From contig JACDAQ010000018.1 in the NCBI GenBank assembly GCA_013695355.1, positions 22,475 to 86,474 of the forward strand: 64,000 bases of DNA, in the 5' to 3' direction. Shown here one piece after another: positions 1-9,087 of this stretch; the first letter of the stretch is position 1; each line of letters begins with the position of its first letter. The position numbers and the translations under genes are program-made. The notes under the pieces are model-generated. The model ran no database searches. It was not told the origin of the DNA and worked only from the letters and a program-made list of their open reading frames with translations. Origin of the DNA: Candidatus Protochlamydia sp. Lineage in GTDB: Bacteria; Chlamydiota; Chlamydiia; Chlamydiales; Parachlamydiaceae.

Positions 1-1079
1 TGGTAATCTGTGCAATTTGAAACCGAAGAAACTTCATAATAGCGGTCCTGGCCGGGGAGCCATACCTCTATATCGACTGTGCGAGCGGCTGCAAATGACA
101 TATCCCCAGTGACAAGAAGAACGTTGCGGTAATGCAAGTTTAATCCTTGCAGGACTTCCTCGGCGCTGGCCATCATTTGATCAAACATTCCGCTGCTTTC
201 TTCTGGTTTTGTAAAGCAAAACATTTCCACTTTATTGAATTGATGCATTCGGATCAAACCCCTTTCGTGGGAACCTGCAGCCCCTGCTTCGCGGCGAAAG
301 CAGGGTGTATAAGCCATGTATTTCATAGGCAGCTCATTTTCAGGAATAATTTCTTCCATGTGCATTCCATTGAGCGGAACCTCAGCAGTAGGAATGAGGT
401 AAAGGTGGTAATCTTCATCGGTAATTTTAAATTGCTGGTTTTCAAATTTGGGCAATTGACCTGATGCAAACACAACTTCTTTCCTGACAAGGAGAGGAGG
501 GATCCATTGCATAAATCCGTTTTTAATATGAATGTCAATCATGTATTGTAATAAGGCCCATTCTAGCCTGGCCCCCATGCCTCGGTAGACAGGCCATCCG
601 CTCCCTGCAATTTTAGCACCTCTTTTAAAATCGAACAGATTGAGCTTGTCATTTAATTCCACGTGATTTTTAAAAGGGAAGGAAAAAATAGGCTTTTTCC
701 CCACTTCTTTGATCATCACATTTTCTTTTGGGTCTTGTGCGACTTTAATATCGTCCATCGGAATATTGGGAAGACGGGAAATTTCATCTGTGAACTGCTC
801 TTCCCATTCGCGTGCTTGATGGTCGAGGTGATGGATATCTTCTGCAAAACTTGCTACCTGGCCCATCAGATCAGAGGTATCCTGCTTGGCTCTTTTTAGT
901 TCTCCAATTTTTTGTGAAATTTCATTTCGTTTTGCCTTCAGTTGCTCTACCCGGGATTTATTTTCCCGTATAAGCACATCTAAATCAAAGATGGAAGATA
1001 GATCAATGCTTGGGTCCTTAGTTTTAAGCTTAGCTTCGACTTCGGCACGATTTTTGCGAATTAAACGTATATCGATCAT
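1..1079 (-). CDS. serS: Seryl-tRNA synthetase, 3' end cut by the window edge
   Basis: Charges tRNA-Ser with serine in the cytosol. Reading the minus strand from an ATG at 1079 gives an uninterrupted frame to base 1. It begins MIDIRLIRKNRAEVEAKL and continues with the helical N-terminal arm typical of SerRS (residues about 30-110). The class II core follows: LIPTAEVPLN (serine/ATP site), the motif 2 stretch CFRREAGAAGSHERGLIR, and the EVSSVSNCTDYQ segment at the window edge. About 360 of the usual 420-430 residues are present; the C-terminal motif 3 lies outside. An AAGGA ribosome binding site sits just before the ATG. The gene diverges from smc over about 220 bp. The family call is secure from the motifs. 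Confidence 0.95.
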   Translation of the reverse strand, partial: MIDIRLIRKNRAEVEAKLKTKDPSIDLSSIFDLDVLIRENKSRVEQLKAKRNEISQKIGELKRAKQDTSDLMGQVASFAEDIHHLDHQAREWEEQFTDEISRLPNIPMDDIKVAQDPKENVMIKEVGKKPIFSFPFKNHVELNDKLNLFDFKRGAKIAGSGWPVYRGMGARLEWALLQYMIDIHIKNGFMQWIPPLLVRKEVVFASGQLPKFENQQFKITDEDYHLYLIPTAEVPLNGMHMEEIIPENELPMKYMAYTPCFRREAGAAGSHERGLIRMHQFNKVEMFCFTKPEESSGMFDQMMASAEEVLQGLNLHYRNVLLVTGDMSFAAARTVDIEVWLPGQDRYYEVSSVSNCTDY

Positions 1080-1298
1080 AAAAAGTCCTTAATATGAATT
1101 CCGGAAACACCTTATACTCTTTCCCAAGTGAACTGAAATTCGATTAGATCTATGTGCACTCAGTCCATTGAAGGCTAAACGGCACCTATTAAATTAAAGC
1201 CGTTTTGGATAGTCAACATGCGGCTGGGCACAGTCTAATTATCGATTTTTGATTTCACTTTGGTATTGCTTATGTAAATTCCGGGAAGGAGGTTTGTT

Positions 1299-4200
1299 GT
1301 GCGTTTAAAGAAACTTAGCATCATAGGATTTAAATCCTTTGCTGACAAGACAGTTTTGCGATTTGATCAAGGGATTACCTGCATAGTGGGTCCCAATGGC
1401 TGCGGTAAATCAAACATTTCTGATGCTTTCCGTTGGGTATTGGGAGAGCAGTCAGCTAAATCTTTGCGCGGCCATAAAATGCCGGATGTAATTTTTGCCG
1501 GGACAAGCCAACGCAAGCCTCTCAATTTTGCAGAAGTTTCATTGACGCTGACAGATGTCAAGGGGACTTTACCGATTGATTATGAAGAACTGACCCTCAC
1601 CCGTCGGTTGCACCGCAGTGGCGAATCAGAATATTTCATTAATGGAAATTTAGTGCGTCTAAAGGATGTGCAGAGCTTGTTTTTAGATTCGGGAGTTGGG
1701 AGGAACGCATTTTCAATTTTCGAGCAGGGAAAGCTTGATCAAGTCATCAGCTACTCACCTTTGGAACGGCGTTATATTTTTGAAGAAGCGGCCGGGATTT
1801 TGCGTTTTTTGCAACGAAAAAGAGAAGCCCTTAAAAGGCTGGAACAGGCAGATGGCAATTTTTCAAGAGTTAGGGATATTCATCAGGAAGTTGAAAAGCA
1901 AATCTTGCTGTTGCAGCAGCAGGCCGAAAAAGCCTTGCAATTTAAAAAGCACAAAAACCAGCTGGAAACATTTGAAAAATCTCTTTATTTACTGCGATGG
2001 AAAAGTGCGGAAAAAAAGAAAGCTAGTTTATATGAAAAAAGTCAGAAAATAAAAGAAGTTTTGGATGAGAACAAGGAATTCCTTCTTGATTGCCGCCAAT
2101 CCATGCTGGAGTTGAAAGGTGTCCTTCAAACTAAAGAAAAAGCTTTAAAATTAAGCCAAGAGGGTCTTTTCAAGGTCTCTAATGAAAAGGAGATCCACCT
2201 TTTAGAAAACCAGGCCAATCAAAAAAGGGTTGAAGAGCTAAAACGCAAAGAAACGAAGTTGAAGAATGAGTGGGAAGGGCTTGCGTTATCTAAGCAGACC
2301 AGATCGTCTCAAATCCAGAAGATCGAAGCCCAGCAAAAAAATTTAAGTTCAGAATTTCAACAAATTGAATCGACGCTGGATGTGCAGCAGAGCAAGGTTA
2401 AGTCTAAAGAAAAAGAAGTTTCAGATTTAAGGCTTGAAATGCATTTAAAGCAGCAATCTCATGGTAAAAGTTTGCAGGAGGAGAGCCGCTGTGTCAGTGA
2501 AATGAAGCAATCAGAAATTCGGTTGGAGAACTTTCAAGAAAGAAAAGAGCAGCTGAAAAGCCGTCAAGACCTGATTGCATATGAAATTGAAATCGCAGCC
2601 CAAGTTATTCACGATAAGAAAAAGCAGCTACAGCAAGTATCGTCGCTGGTGGATTCCCATAAAGAACGGATGGATTATTATGAAGAGGAGTTAGAAAGAA
2701 TTGCGAAGGACCTTGAAGGCAAGCATAGGGATTTGGACCAGCAAAGAAGAAAAGTAATCGAATCCAAAACCCGGCAAAAAATTCTGCTTAAAATGAGGGA
2801 AGAACTGGAAGGTTTTTCTACGGGCACAAAAAAATTGCTTCAGGCTTCTCAAAATGAAAATAGCCCTTTTTACAAAAAATTGCGTCCGCTTTACGAATTT
2901 TTGAACCCTAAGAGCGAAGCTGCTGAGGCAGTTGCCGTTATATTAAGGGTTTATGGCCAAACCTTGGTGGTGGAGAAACATAGTGATTTTGAAGAAGTCA
3001 TTGCTTTTGCCGAAAAAGAAGGGCTGCAGGATTTTTCCCTCATCTGCTCGGAATTTTTGGCTGAAAAATCAGAGCCTGTTAAAGCCCATTCTTTACTGGG
3101 CCAAGTTTCTATGAATCCTATAGCAGGCCATTTTTTGCAGCATGCAGGATCAGCGGACAGCCTTAGTGAAGCATTGCAAATGATAGAGGGGTGTGACTGG
3201 AAAGAAATTTGGACCGTTGGGGGTTTTTATGTTGATCAAAGAAAGGTCTTTTTCAAGATCAAACCGGGCGAAAACCAGGTATTTATTCGTGAATCGGAAC
3301 TTAAAAATTTGGAAGAGGAACTCAACCTTGGAGAAGAGCAGCTCCGAAGTTTAGAGCAGAAGCTTGCTTTGCTTCGTCAGAGCAAGGGGCAATTGGAGCT
3401 GGAACGGGCCGAGACCGATAAAATGCTGCGGCGGGATGAGATGAAGCTTGTCGAAGTTAATTTTGGTCTTAAGAGAGCTTTGGGAGATCTCGAGAAATAT
3501 AAGACAGAGCAGGCGGCCGGGAAAGAAAAGAGTCTGGCACTTGAACAACAAATCGAAGAACAAAAAACCAACCTAAACCAATTAGAGCAGGCTCAGGTTG
3601 TGTTAAGCCGGGAAGTTCTTCGACTAGGAGCAGAATGGGAAGGGGTGCGGACAGAAGTTGGCAAGCAGGAAGAGATCCTTCATCTCTATTTGCAGGAACA
3701 TCAGGAGAAGGGGGCGCTTTACAGGCAACTTTCCGAACATAAACAGCAGCTCGTACATCAGCTCCAACTTTTAGAAATGCAGGAACAGGAGCATGACAAC
3801 CAGGCGGCGCGTCTGACCGAAGAATTGGAAGAGAGTGAGGATCAGCTGCACGAGTTAAGAAAGAGAGAGGCCAAATTGGTGGAAGCGCTAGTTCTCATTG
3901 AAAAAAAATTAGTGGAAGCCAAAGAGGCGTACCATAAGCAGGAAATTGCCTATGATGAATTAAAAGTTTCCAGGGAGGCTCTTGAAGAAACAATCGCTGG
4001 CCAGGAAGAGCAATTGAAAAAAAGCGAAGCTGAATTTACGCAAATTAAAATTGTGGAAGCACAAATCGAGACAACTTTAGAAGGATTGCGGAAAGAATTG
4101 AAAGAGCGCTTTGATTTGATGTTTGAACAGTTGGACGGTTTAGAAGTACCCGATCAATCGATTGAGCAAATTGAAAAATCGATACGTGCGATTAAGCTTA

Positions 4201-4835
4201 CCATTCAGGCCGCCGGGGATATTAATTTGTCTGCTATTGAAGACCTTGAAAAGCTCCAAGTGCGATTTGATTTTCTTGGTCGGCAGCTGGAAGACATGCT
4301 CCACTCTAAAGAGGAGCTTCTGCAAATCATCTCACAACTGGATGGGGAAAGCCGCAAACTCTTCAAAGATACGTTTGAAACAATTCGCGAAAATTTTAAG
4401 AAAAATTTTCAAATCCTTTTCAGCGGAGGAGAGGCGGATCTTCAATTTACCGAGAATGATGACATTTTAGAGGCAGGCATTGAAATCAGCGCAAAGCCTC
4501 CAGGCAAGCAGATGCGTTCGATCAGCCTGCTATCGGGTGGAGAAAAATGTCTGACCGCGGTAGCTCTTCTTTTTGCTATTTTCGAAGTTAAACCGGCTCC
4601 CTTTTGCATTTTGGATGAGATTGATGCGCCATTGGATGATTCGAATGTAGAGCGGTTTGTAAATGTAGTGAAGCATTTTGCAGACAGGTGCCAATTTTTA
4701 ATTATCACGCACAATAAGCGGACAATGGCAATCGGGGATATCATTTTTGGAGTTTCAATGGAAGAAAAAGGAATTTCTAAACTCCTTTCGCTAGAATTTG
4801 CACACGAAAATGTACCTGATGTGGCATTAATTTGA
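1299..4835 (+). CDS. smc: Chromosome segregation SMC ATPase
   Basis: Bacterial condensin subunit, expected to work with ScpA and ScpB in organising and segregating the nucleoid. The 1178-residue length is typical. Walker A GPNGCGKS lies at residues 31-38. Long coiled coils follow, interrupted by a hinge at about 515-670, and the C-terminal head carries the signature LLSGGEK near 1078 and Walker B ILDEIDAPLDD near 1104. The start is GTG at 1299, chosen because a strong GGAAGGAGG Shine-Dalgarno sequence lies 6-14 bases upstream and MRLKKLSIIGFKSFADK is the standard SMC beginning. No scp gene is adjacent. The gene stands alone and is divergent from serS. Confidence 0.97.
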   Translation: MRLKKLSIIGFKSFADKTVLRFDQGITCIVGPNGCGKSNISDAFRWVLGEQSAKSLRGHKMPDVIFAGTSQRKPLNFAEVSLTLTDVKGTLPIDYEELTLTRRLHRSGESEYFINGNLVRLKDVQSLFLDSGVGRNAFSIFEQGKLDQVISYSPLERRYIFEEAAGILRFLQRKREALKRLEQADGNFSRVRDIHQEVEKQILLLQQQAEKALQFKKHKNQLETFEKSLYLLRWKSAEKKKASLYEKSQKIKEVLDENKEFLLDCRQSMLELKGVLQTKEKALKLSQEGLFKVSNEKEIHLLENQANQKRVEELKRKETKLKNEWEGLALSKQTRSSQIQKIEAQQKNLSSEFQQIESTLDVQQSKVKSKEKEVSDLRLEMHLKQQSHGKSLQEESRCVSEMKQSEIRLENFQERKEQLKSRQDLIAYEIEIAAQVIHDKKKQLQQVSSLVDSHKERMDYYEEELERIAKDLEGKHRDLDQQRRKVIESKTRQKILLKMREELEGFSTGTKKLLQASQNENSPFYKKLRPLYEFLNPKSEAAEAVAVILRVYGQTLVVEKHSDFEEVIAFAEKEGLQDFSLICSEFLAEKSEPVKAHSLLGQVSMNPIAGHFLQHAGSADSLSEALQMIEGCDWKEIWTVGGFYVDQRKVFFKIKPGENQVFIRESELKNLEEELNLGEEQLRSLEQKLALLRQSKGQLELERAETDKMLRRDEMKLVEVNFGLKRALGDLEKYKTEQAAGKEKSLALEQQIEEQKTNLNQLEQAQVVLSREVLRLGAEWEGVRTEVGKQEEILHLYLQEHQEKGALYRQLSEHKQQLVHQLQLLEMQEQEHDNQAARLTEELEESEDQLHELRKREAKLVEALVLIEKKLVEAKEAYHKQEIAYDELKVSREALEETIAGQEEQLKKSEAEFTQIKIVEAQIETTLEGLRKELKERFDLMFEQLDGLEVPDQSIEQIEKSIRAIKLTIQAAGDINLSAIEDLEKLQVRFDFLGRQLEDMLHSKEELLQIISQLDGESRKLFKDTFETIRENFKKNFQILFSGGEADLQFTENDDILEAGIEISAKPPGKQMRSISLLSGGEKCLTAVALLFAIFEVKPAPFCILDEIDAPLDDSNVERFVNVVKHFADRCQFLIITHNKRTMAIGDIIFGVSMEEKGISKLLSLEFAHENVPDVALI

Positions 4836-4950
4836 TCTTTCAATCTTTGTTATAATTGTTGGTTTTTTTGTTAATTAAATTAAAAATGTAAGGCTGTAAT
4901 TAAATACTAATTAGTTTGTCTAAATAAAAATATGTAAACATGAGGTGAAT

Positions 4951-5422
4951 ATGCAAATATCATTAAAAAGTACGCTTAATTTAGCCTTGAATACAGGAGT
5001 AGGAGCTTTATGCTTGTACAAAACTCCTAGTCCTTATCATTGGCTTGGAGCTTTCGTAGTTGGATTATTCTCAGGACTTGTAATAAGTGGAAGAGAGCTC
5101 AATAAGGCTAATAGCTTTTATTTTCCTGGAAATAGTACCGGAGAGACCGAGGAAACTGCTCGCCAAAAGCGAATTAAAGGGGTTAGATATTTTGGTTGAA
5201 CATTCAAAGCCAGGTCTTCTCACTACATTAGTTAATTGCCTAGCTCTGGCATTTATTGAGAATGGTTATCAATTAGAGCGTTTTTCTGAAAAGGAGCCTG
5301 TTTTTACATCTATAGCGGCTATGTGCTTAGGTTATACTATAGGGCATCTTTTTTCGCTTGATGTTTTAAGAAGAAGCCAGGATCCTGCTATAAGAGAATT
5401 ATTGGCAAATGCTGTGGTATAG
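4951..5422 (+). pseudogene. Frameshifted first copy of a small membrane protein pair
   Basis: The first part (ATG 4951 to TGA 5197-5199) matches the N-terminal half of the downstream protein at 5885, with both sharing NTGVGAL, PYHWLGAF and LNKA. The rest of the homology continues in another frame to 5422 (MCLGYTIGHLFSLD, LRRSQDP). Removing one T at 5196/5197 restores a continuous reading frame of about 156 codons that aligns end to end with the second copy, so this is a one-base insertion. The start is ATG 4951 with a GAGGTG ribosome binding site. Upstream bases ATATGTAAACATGAG also recur before the second copy, so the duplication includes the leader. A sequencing error is possible. Function unknown. 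Confidence 0.75.
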
Positions 5423-5884
5423 GATTTCAATGCACATGCTCATAGAACAAAATTAGCAGGAAAAACAAGATAGGCAGGATAGGCACAAGTGTAAAAAATA
5501 TACAAATTTTGTTTTTTTTCTTTCCTATCCATTTCTCTAAACCTATGTTAATCAAAGTAAAGCTTTTGATAATTTTAATAGTCTGGTCTAGATCTAAGGC
5601 CCTTAAAGGATACAATTCAAAATGCTAATTTTGCATTGGAGTGGCATTTTGCATACGGCAATTTCATGAACAATTAGCGGAAATTAACCATCAGAGCTAT
5701 CACTTTTTTAGTGCCAAGGGAATAGGGGGCTCGGACTCTTTAGCTATAAATTAAATAAAGTGGACTTTATACAACTGTTAAAGTTTTATTGTTGAATTAT
5801 TAATTTATATTAATTGAATTAAAACTTGAACATTAATTAACCATAATTTAACATGATCAAAATATGTAAACATGAGAGGGCAAT
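5423..5884. other. Intergenic region between the duplicated small genes
   Basis: No convincing gene. The stretch after the first copy contains AAGATAGGCAGGATAGGCA, which resembles the 3' flank of the second copy (near 6405-6423), so the tandem duplication unit of about 934 bp appears to include both flanks. The last 50 bases hold the AT-rich promoter-like leader shared by both copies. Confidence 0.4.
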
Positions 5885-6361
5885 ATGCAATTATCATTAC
5901 AAAGCACTTTTTATTTAGCCATTAATACAGGCGTGGGAGCTTTAAGTTTATATAAAACCCCTATGCCTTATCATTGGCTTGGAGCTTTTGCAGCTGGTTT
6001 ACTTGCAGGATCCTTAGTGAGCAAAAGAGCGCTCAATAAGGCTCAAAATGGTTATAACCCAGGTAATGGATATGGAATGGGATGGAGTGAAAATAATGAC
6101 CGCCAAATACGTACAGAAGGGGCCAGATATTTAATTACAAATTCATTTCCAGGCTTTATCGTTACAACAATTAATTGCGTAGCACTGGCAGTTATTAACA
6201 AGGCTCCTCTATTAGAGCGTTTTTTTGCCCATGAACCTGTACTGACATTGGGGGCGGCTATGTGCTTAGGTTATACTTTAGGGCATTTTTTTTCTTTGGA
6301 TATTTTAAGAAGAAGTCAAAATCCTACTCTAAGAGATTTATTATCAAATGCAGTGGTATAG
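5885..6361 (+). CDS. Small multi-pass membrane protein, intact second copy
   Basis: 158 residues, function not recognised. Hydrophobic stretches lie at roughly residues 8-25, 30-48, 85-105 and 118-140, suggesting a small inner-membrane protein, or an Inc-like protein if secreted. Polar linkers contain a Gly/Asn/Tyr-rich part around residues 55-70. The C-terminal half has MCLGYTLGHFFSLDIL, almost identical to the frameshifted copy at 4951-5422. The ATG at 5885 follows GAGAGGG. No adjacent gene gives a functional hint. The family looks lineage-specific and recently duplicated. Confidence 0.7.
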   Translation: MQLSLQSTFYLAINTGVGALSLYKTPMPYHWLGAFAAGLLAGSLVSKRALNKAQNGYNPGNGYGMGWSENNDRQIRTEGARYLITNSFPGFIVTTINCVALAVINKAPLLERFFAHEPVLTLGAAMCLGYTLGHFFSLDILRRSQNPTLRDLLSNAVV

Positions 6362-6412
6362 CCAAAAAAGCAGCTCAATGCTTAAGCGCAAACAAAAAAA
6401 ATGACAAGATGA

Positions 6413-6441
6413 ACAGGATAGGCATAATAATACTATCCTGT
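6413..6441 (+). terminator. Hairpin after the small membrane protein gene
   Basis: ACAGGATAG and CTATCCTGT form a perfect 9-bp stem with an 11-base AT-rich loop, followed by TCTTTC. It lies about 50 bases after the stop at 6361 and before the next gene. It is a weak intrinsic terminator candidate because the T-run is short. Confidence 0.5.
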
Positions 6442-6487
6442 CTTTCAGAGTATCACAGATACTTTATAAAAAAATAAGTGTATAATT

Positions 6488-6892
6488 ATGTTTAGAATAT
6501 TAGATATTCATCCGGCCCTGGGATTCGAAACACTCGATAGATGGTACGTTGCCTCGCATCAAAGGGATGAACAAATCAGAGCATCGGGAAGAAATCCAGA
6601 GCAGGCATATCATCGTCAGTTTGGATTACCAAGGATGGTTGTCAATAATATTTCAAAGGTTATTGCTTATCATCCGCGATTGAGCACCATCATTGGAATT
6701 GTACGCATTATCTTCATTTTGCAGGACCCGACAAACAATCCTCAAAAGAAAAGAATGATTTCCTGGCATATTTATCGAGGGCTAGGAGAGATTTGCCTCG
6801 GTCCCTGGATGATTGTGATAGATGTAATTGCAACAATTGTGGATAAAAGGGTCGTCAAGTCTTATTTGGAATATCATCGCGGACTTCTCTAA
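6488..6892 (+). CDS. Hypothetical protein with hydrophobic segments
   Basis: 134 residues, family not recognised. The N-terminal half is soluble-looking (WYVASHQRDEQIRASGRNP). Two moderately hydrophobic stretches follow, at about residues 68-80 (STIIGIVRIIFIL) and 100-118 (GLGEICLGPWMIVIDVIATI), so a peripheral or two-pass membrane location is possible. The gene is codirectional with the small membrane protein upstream and the deubiquitinase downstream. The ribosome binding site is weak. Codon use resembles its neighbours. It may be one of the lineage-specific genes clustered in this interval. Confidence 0.6.
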   Translation: MFRILDIHPALGFETLDRWYVASHQRDEQIRASGRNPEQAYHRQFGLPRMVVNNISKVIAYHPRLSTIIGIVRIIFILQDPTNNPQKKRMISWHIYRGLGEICLGPWMIVIDVIATIVDKRVVKSYLEYHRGLL

Positions 6893-6975
6893 ATATGCCA
6901 AGTTTGTTATAAATGGCTTTTTTTTTATCTCCGCCTATAATACTATCTGCATCATTTTTTAATAGGCAATAGAAA

Positions 6976-7941
6976 ATGAATAGTCTTTTTTCGAAAATAA
7001 ATCTAAATAATTATTTTAATGAACCTTTCCAAATAAGAGAGGTATTCTATTTTACAAAACAACAAAAAATTGTTGGAACAATTGCACTAGCATTGTTTTC
7101 TTTAATTGCTGTCGGGTATTTTTTATGGCATAGACCAAAAAAAATTTCCGTTGCTTTGATTCCCGGAGCTCCAAACATTTCTCTATCAATAGCTCCTCAA
7201 GCTCGAACTGTTGAACCCGCTCTCCCTAGCCAGCCGGTCATGGACTTAGTCGGAATACCAAATTTAGGATCTACCTGTTTTATTAATAGTGTCGTGATGT
7301 CTTTATATCCTTTAAAAAAACATTTGGCTCATCTGAACAGCCCTGTATTCAAGGCAATCAAAGAAACCTATGAAGATCCCGTCCTAAAAGCACCCCACTT
7401 AGTTTCTGTTTTAAGAGAATTTTATCAGAAAAAAAGTGGCCGTGATTGCACTGGAGGGGGAGATAGTAGCTTATTAATTGAAATGTTGTTAGAAGAAGTT
7501 GTTAAGGAAGATCCGAATTTAGAGGCTTTATTTTGTGGTTTCTTAAAAAAATTTCAGTGCAAATCATGTGGCCGTAAAGAAAATGGGGGTGAAATTTTAA
7601 CATTTTACCAAAAGCGAAACTTATCCTTTTCATTGGATAGCTATTTAAGCTGTGGATGTAGAAGTGTGTGCGGAACACTTGAGGATTTAAAGCTTCCAAA
7701 ATACTGCTTCATTGATCTTGCTTTTGGCCGTATAATGGTATTAGAGGAGCATTTTGAATGGAAGGGCATCAAATTCAATGTGATGGCGGCTATAAAAGGT
7801 GGAAGCGGGCATGCGAATTGTGTGATAAAAAAAGAAGATGGAAACTGGTATCTCTTCGATGACAGTGCTGTGAGTCAAGTCAATCCTTTTGGCCAAGCTG
7901 GCTACTCTTTTATGATTCTTGAAAAAGTTACCGAAAACTAA
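6976..7941 (+). CDS. USP-type (peptidase C19-like) deubiquitinase, membrane-anchored
   Basis: 321 residues resembling eukaryotic ubiquitin-specific proteases. The Cys box GIPNLGSTCFINSVVMSL places the nucleophile at C101. GGDSSLLIEMLLEEV (161-175) sits where USPs have the QQD-E motif. The His box SGHANCVIKKEDGNWYLFDD gives H279 with an Asp pair at 295-296. Between them C195/C198 and C226/C228/C232 resemble the USP zinc ribbon. A single transmembrane helix lies at residues 31-51, so the catalytic domain would face one side of a membrane. Bacteria lack ubiquitin, so the likely substrate is host ubiquitin; delivery by T3S is inferred. All catalytic elements are present and the frame is intact. 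A decayed paralogue follows directly. Confidence 0.85.
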   Translation: MNSLFSKINLNNYFNEPFQIREVFYFTKQQKIVGTIALALFSLIAVGYFLWHRPKKISVALIPGAPNISLSIAPQARTVEPALPSQPVMDLVGIPNLGSTCFINSVVMSLYPLKKHLAHLNSPVFKAIKETYEDPVLKAPHLVSVLREFYQKKSGRDCTGGGDSSLLIEMLLEEVVKEDPNLEALFCGFLKKFQCKSCGRKENGGEILTFYQKRNLSFSLDSYLSCGCRSVCGTLEDLKLPKYCFIDLAFGRIMVLEEHFEWKGIKFNVMAAIKGGSGHANCVIKKEDGNWYLFDDSAVSQVNPFGQAGYSFMILEKVTEN

Positions 7942-7949
7942 AAGGTTTT

Positions 7950-8917
7950 ATGTCCCCTTTACAAACAGCAACTCAACGTTATTTTGTTGAACCCTTAAAA
8001 AAAGTGGATTACAAGCTCTTTCAAGACAACAAAGAATGGTTGGTACGATTGCCTTAGCATTATTTGCGCTTATTGCTTTGGGTTGTTTTTATGGAAAATG
8101 TTTTAGCTATTGTTCCTGAAGCTGAGCCTTTGCCAGCACGTCTCCCTGAAGATGTAAGGCCGCCTGTCATGGCATTAACCGGAATTCCAAATCTTGGGTC
8201 TACTTGTTTTATCAATAGCGCTGTGATGTCCTTATGCCCTTTAAAAGAACATTTTACGCATCTGAACAATCCTGTTTTAACGATTATAAAGCAAACATAC
8301 GATAATCCTGTTGAAAGAGCTCCAGAACTGGTTTCAGTTTTGCGGGAATTTTATCAATCAAAATATGGCCGTCGTACTGTCGGAGATGATAGCTATTTAT
8401 TAACTGAAATGATTATAGAGGAAATATTTAGAGAAGATCCAACCTTAAAAAATTTGTTCTCCGGTATTATAAGAGATTTGCGATGCGAGCCATGCGATTT
8501 GACAATACCCGTTAGTCAAGTCCATTCATTTAGTTTAGAAAATAATGAAGGATTTTCTTTAGATAATTACTTATTTTGTGATTTCTGCGATAGAAAAATG
8601 GGAACCATTGAAAATTTAACTTTGCCTAAATACTGCTTAATTGATTTAAAAGGGCGTCAAAAAACCGCTTTAGAAGAGTTTCCTGAATGGCAGGGCATTA
8701 AATTTAAAGTCATTGCGCAGTAAAAGGGGATAGCGGGCATGCAAATTGTGCGATCAAAAAAGAAGATGGCAATTGGTACTTATATGATGACAATTACGTA
8801 ACCCCTACAAATCCCTTTATAGCGCCTAGCTTTGCCCAAATTTTCAAAGAAAAAATTTTCAACCCTTTGAGCCCTACAAGTTATACTTATATGATTCTTG
8901 AAAAAATTGAAGCATAA
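7950..8917 (+). pseudogene. Decayed tandem copy of the USP-type deubiquitinase
   Basis: Homology to the gene at 6976 runs from ATG 7950 to TAA 8915-8917 but across shifted frames. The N-terminal part stops at a TAG near 8056. The membrane segment VGTIALALFALIALGCF is read in a second frame. The Cys box GIPNLGSTCFINS and the CxxC zinc pairs (CEPC, CDFC) lie in the open stretch 8064-8723. One missing base near 8718 then moves the His box (KGDSGHANCAIKKEDGNWYL) into another frame. At least three indels are needed to restore the full protein, so a functional enzyme is unlikely. Catalytic residues survive within the fragments, suggesting recent loss. Confidence 0.8.
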
Positions 8918-8968
8918 AACTATGAAAGTTCGCTGTGGCTAATTTTAAACTTCCTTAGCGGAATCACA

Positions 8969-8986
8969 GGCAGGTTAAAACCTGCC
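8969..8986. terminator. Short GC-rich hairpin after the USP pseudogene
   Basis: GGCAGGT TAAA ACCTGCC is a perfect 7-bp stem with a 4-base loop, 50 bases after the pseudogene stop and about 100 before ald. No T-run follows, so it is only a possible terminator. Confidence 0.35.
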
Positions 8987-9087
8987 AAAGTCTACGCTAC
9001 ATCCCCTCCAATGATTGTTTTTTGATAGCCTCAAATCCTTCTGCCTAGTAAACTAGTCGATTCATTAATTTGTATTGAGGTTCATTT

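Noticed and set aside
1696..2052. 118-codon frame inside smc
   Set aside because: Shadow frame; the SMC reading frame is continuous and carries all family motifs.
5190..5200. Programmed ribosomal frameshift in the first small membrane gene
   Set aside because: No slippery heptamer or following structure at the shift site, and the second copy has no shift; a plain one-base insertion is simpler.
5427..5615. 62-codon minus frame between the duplicated small genes
   Set aside because: Low-complexity hydrophobic sequence with no ribosome site, lying in a duplicated flank.
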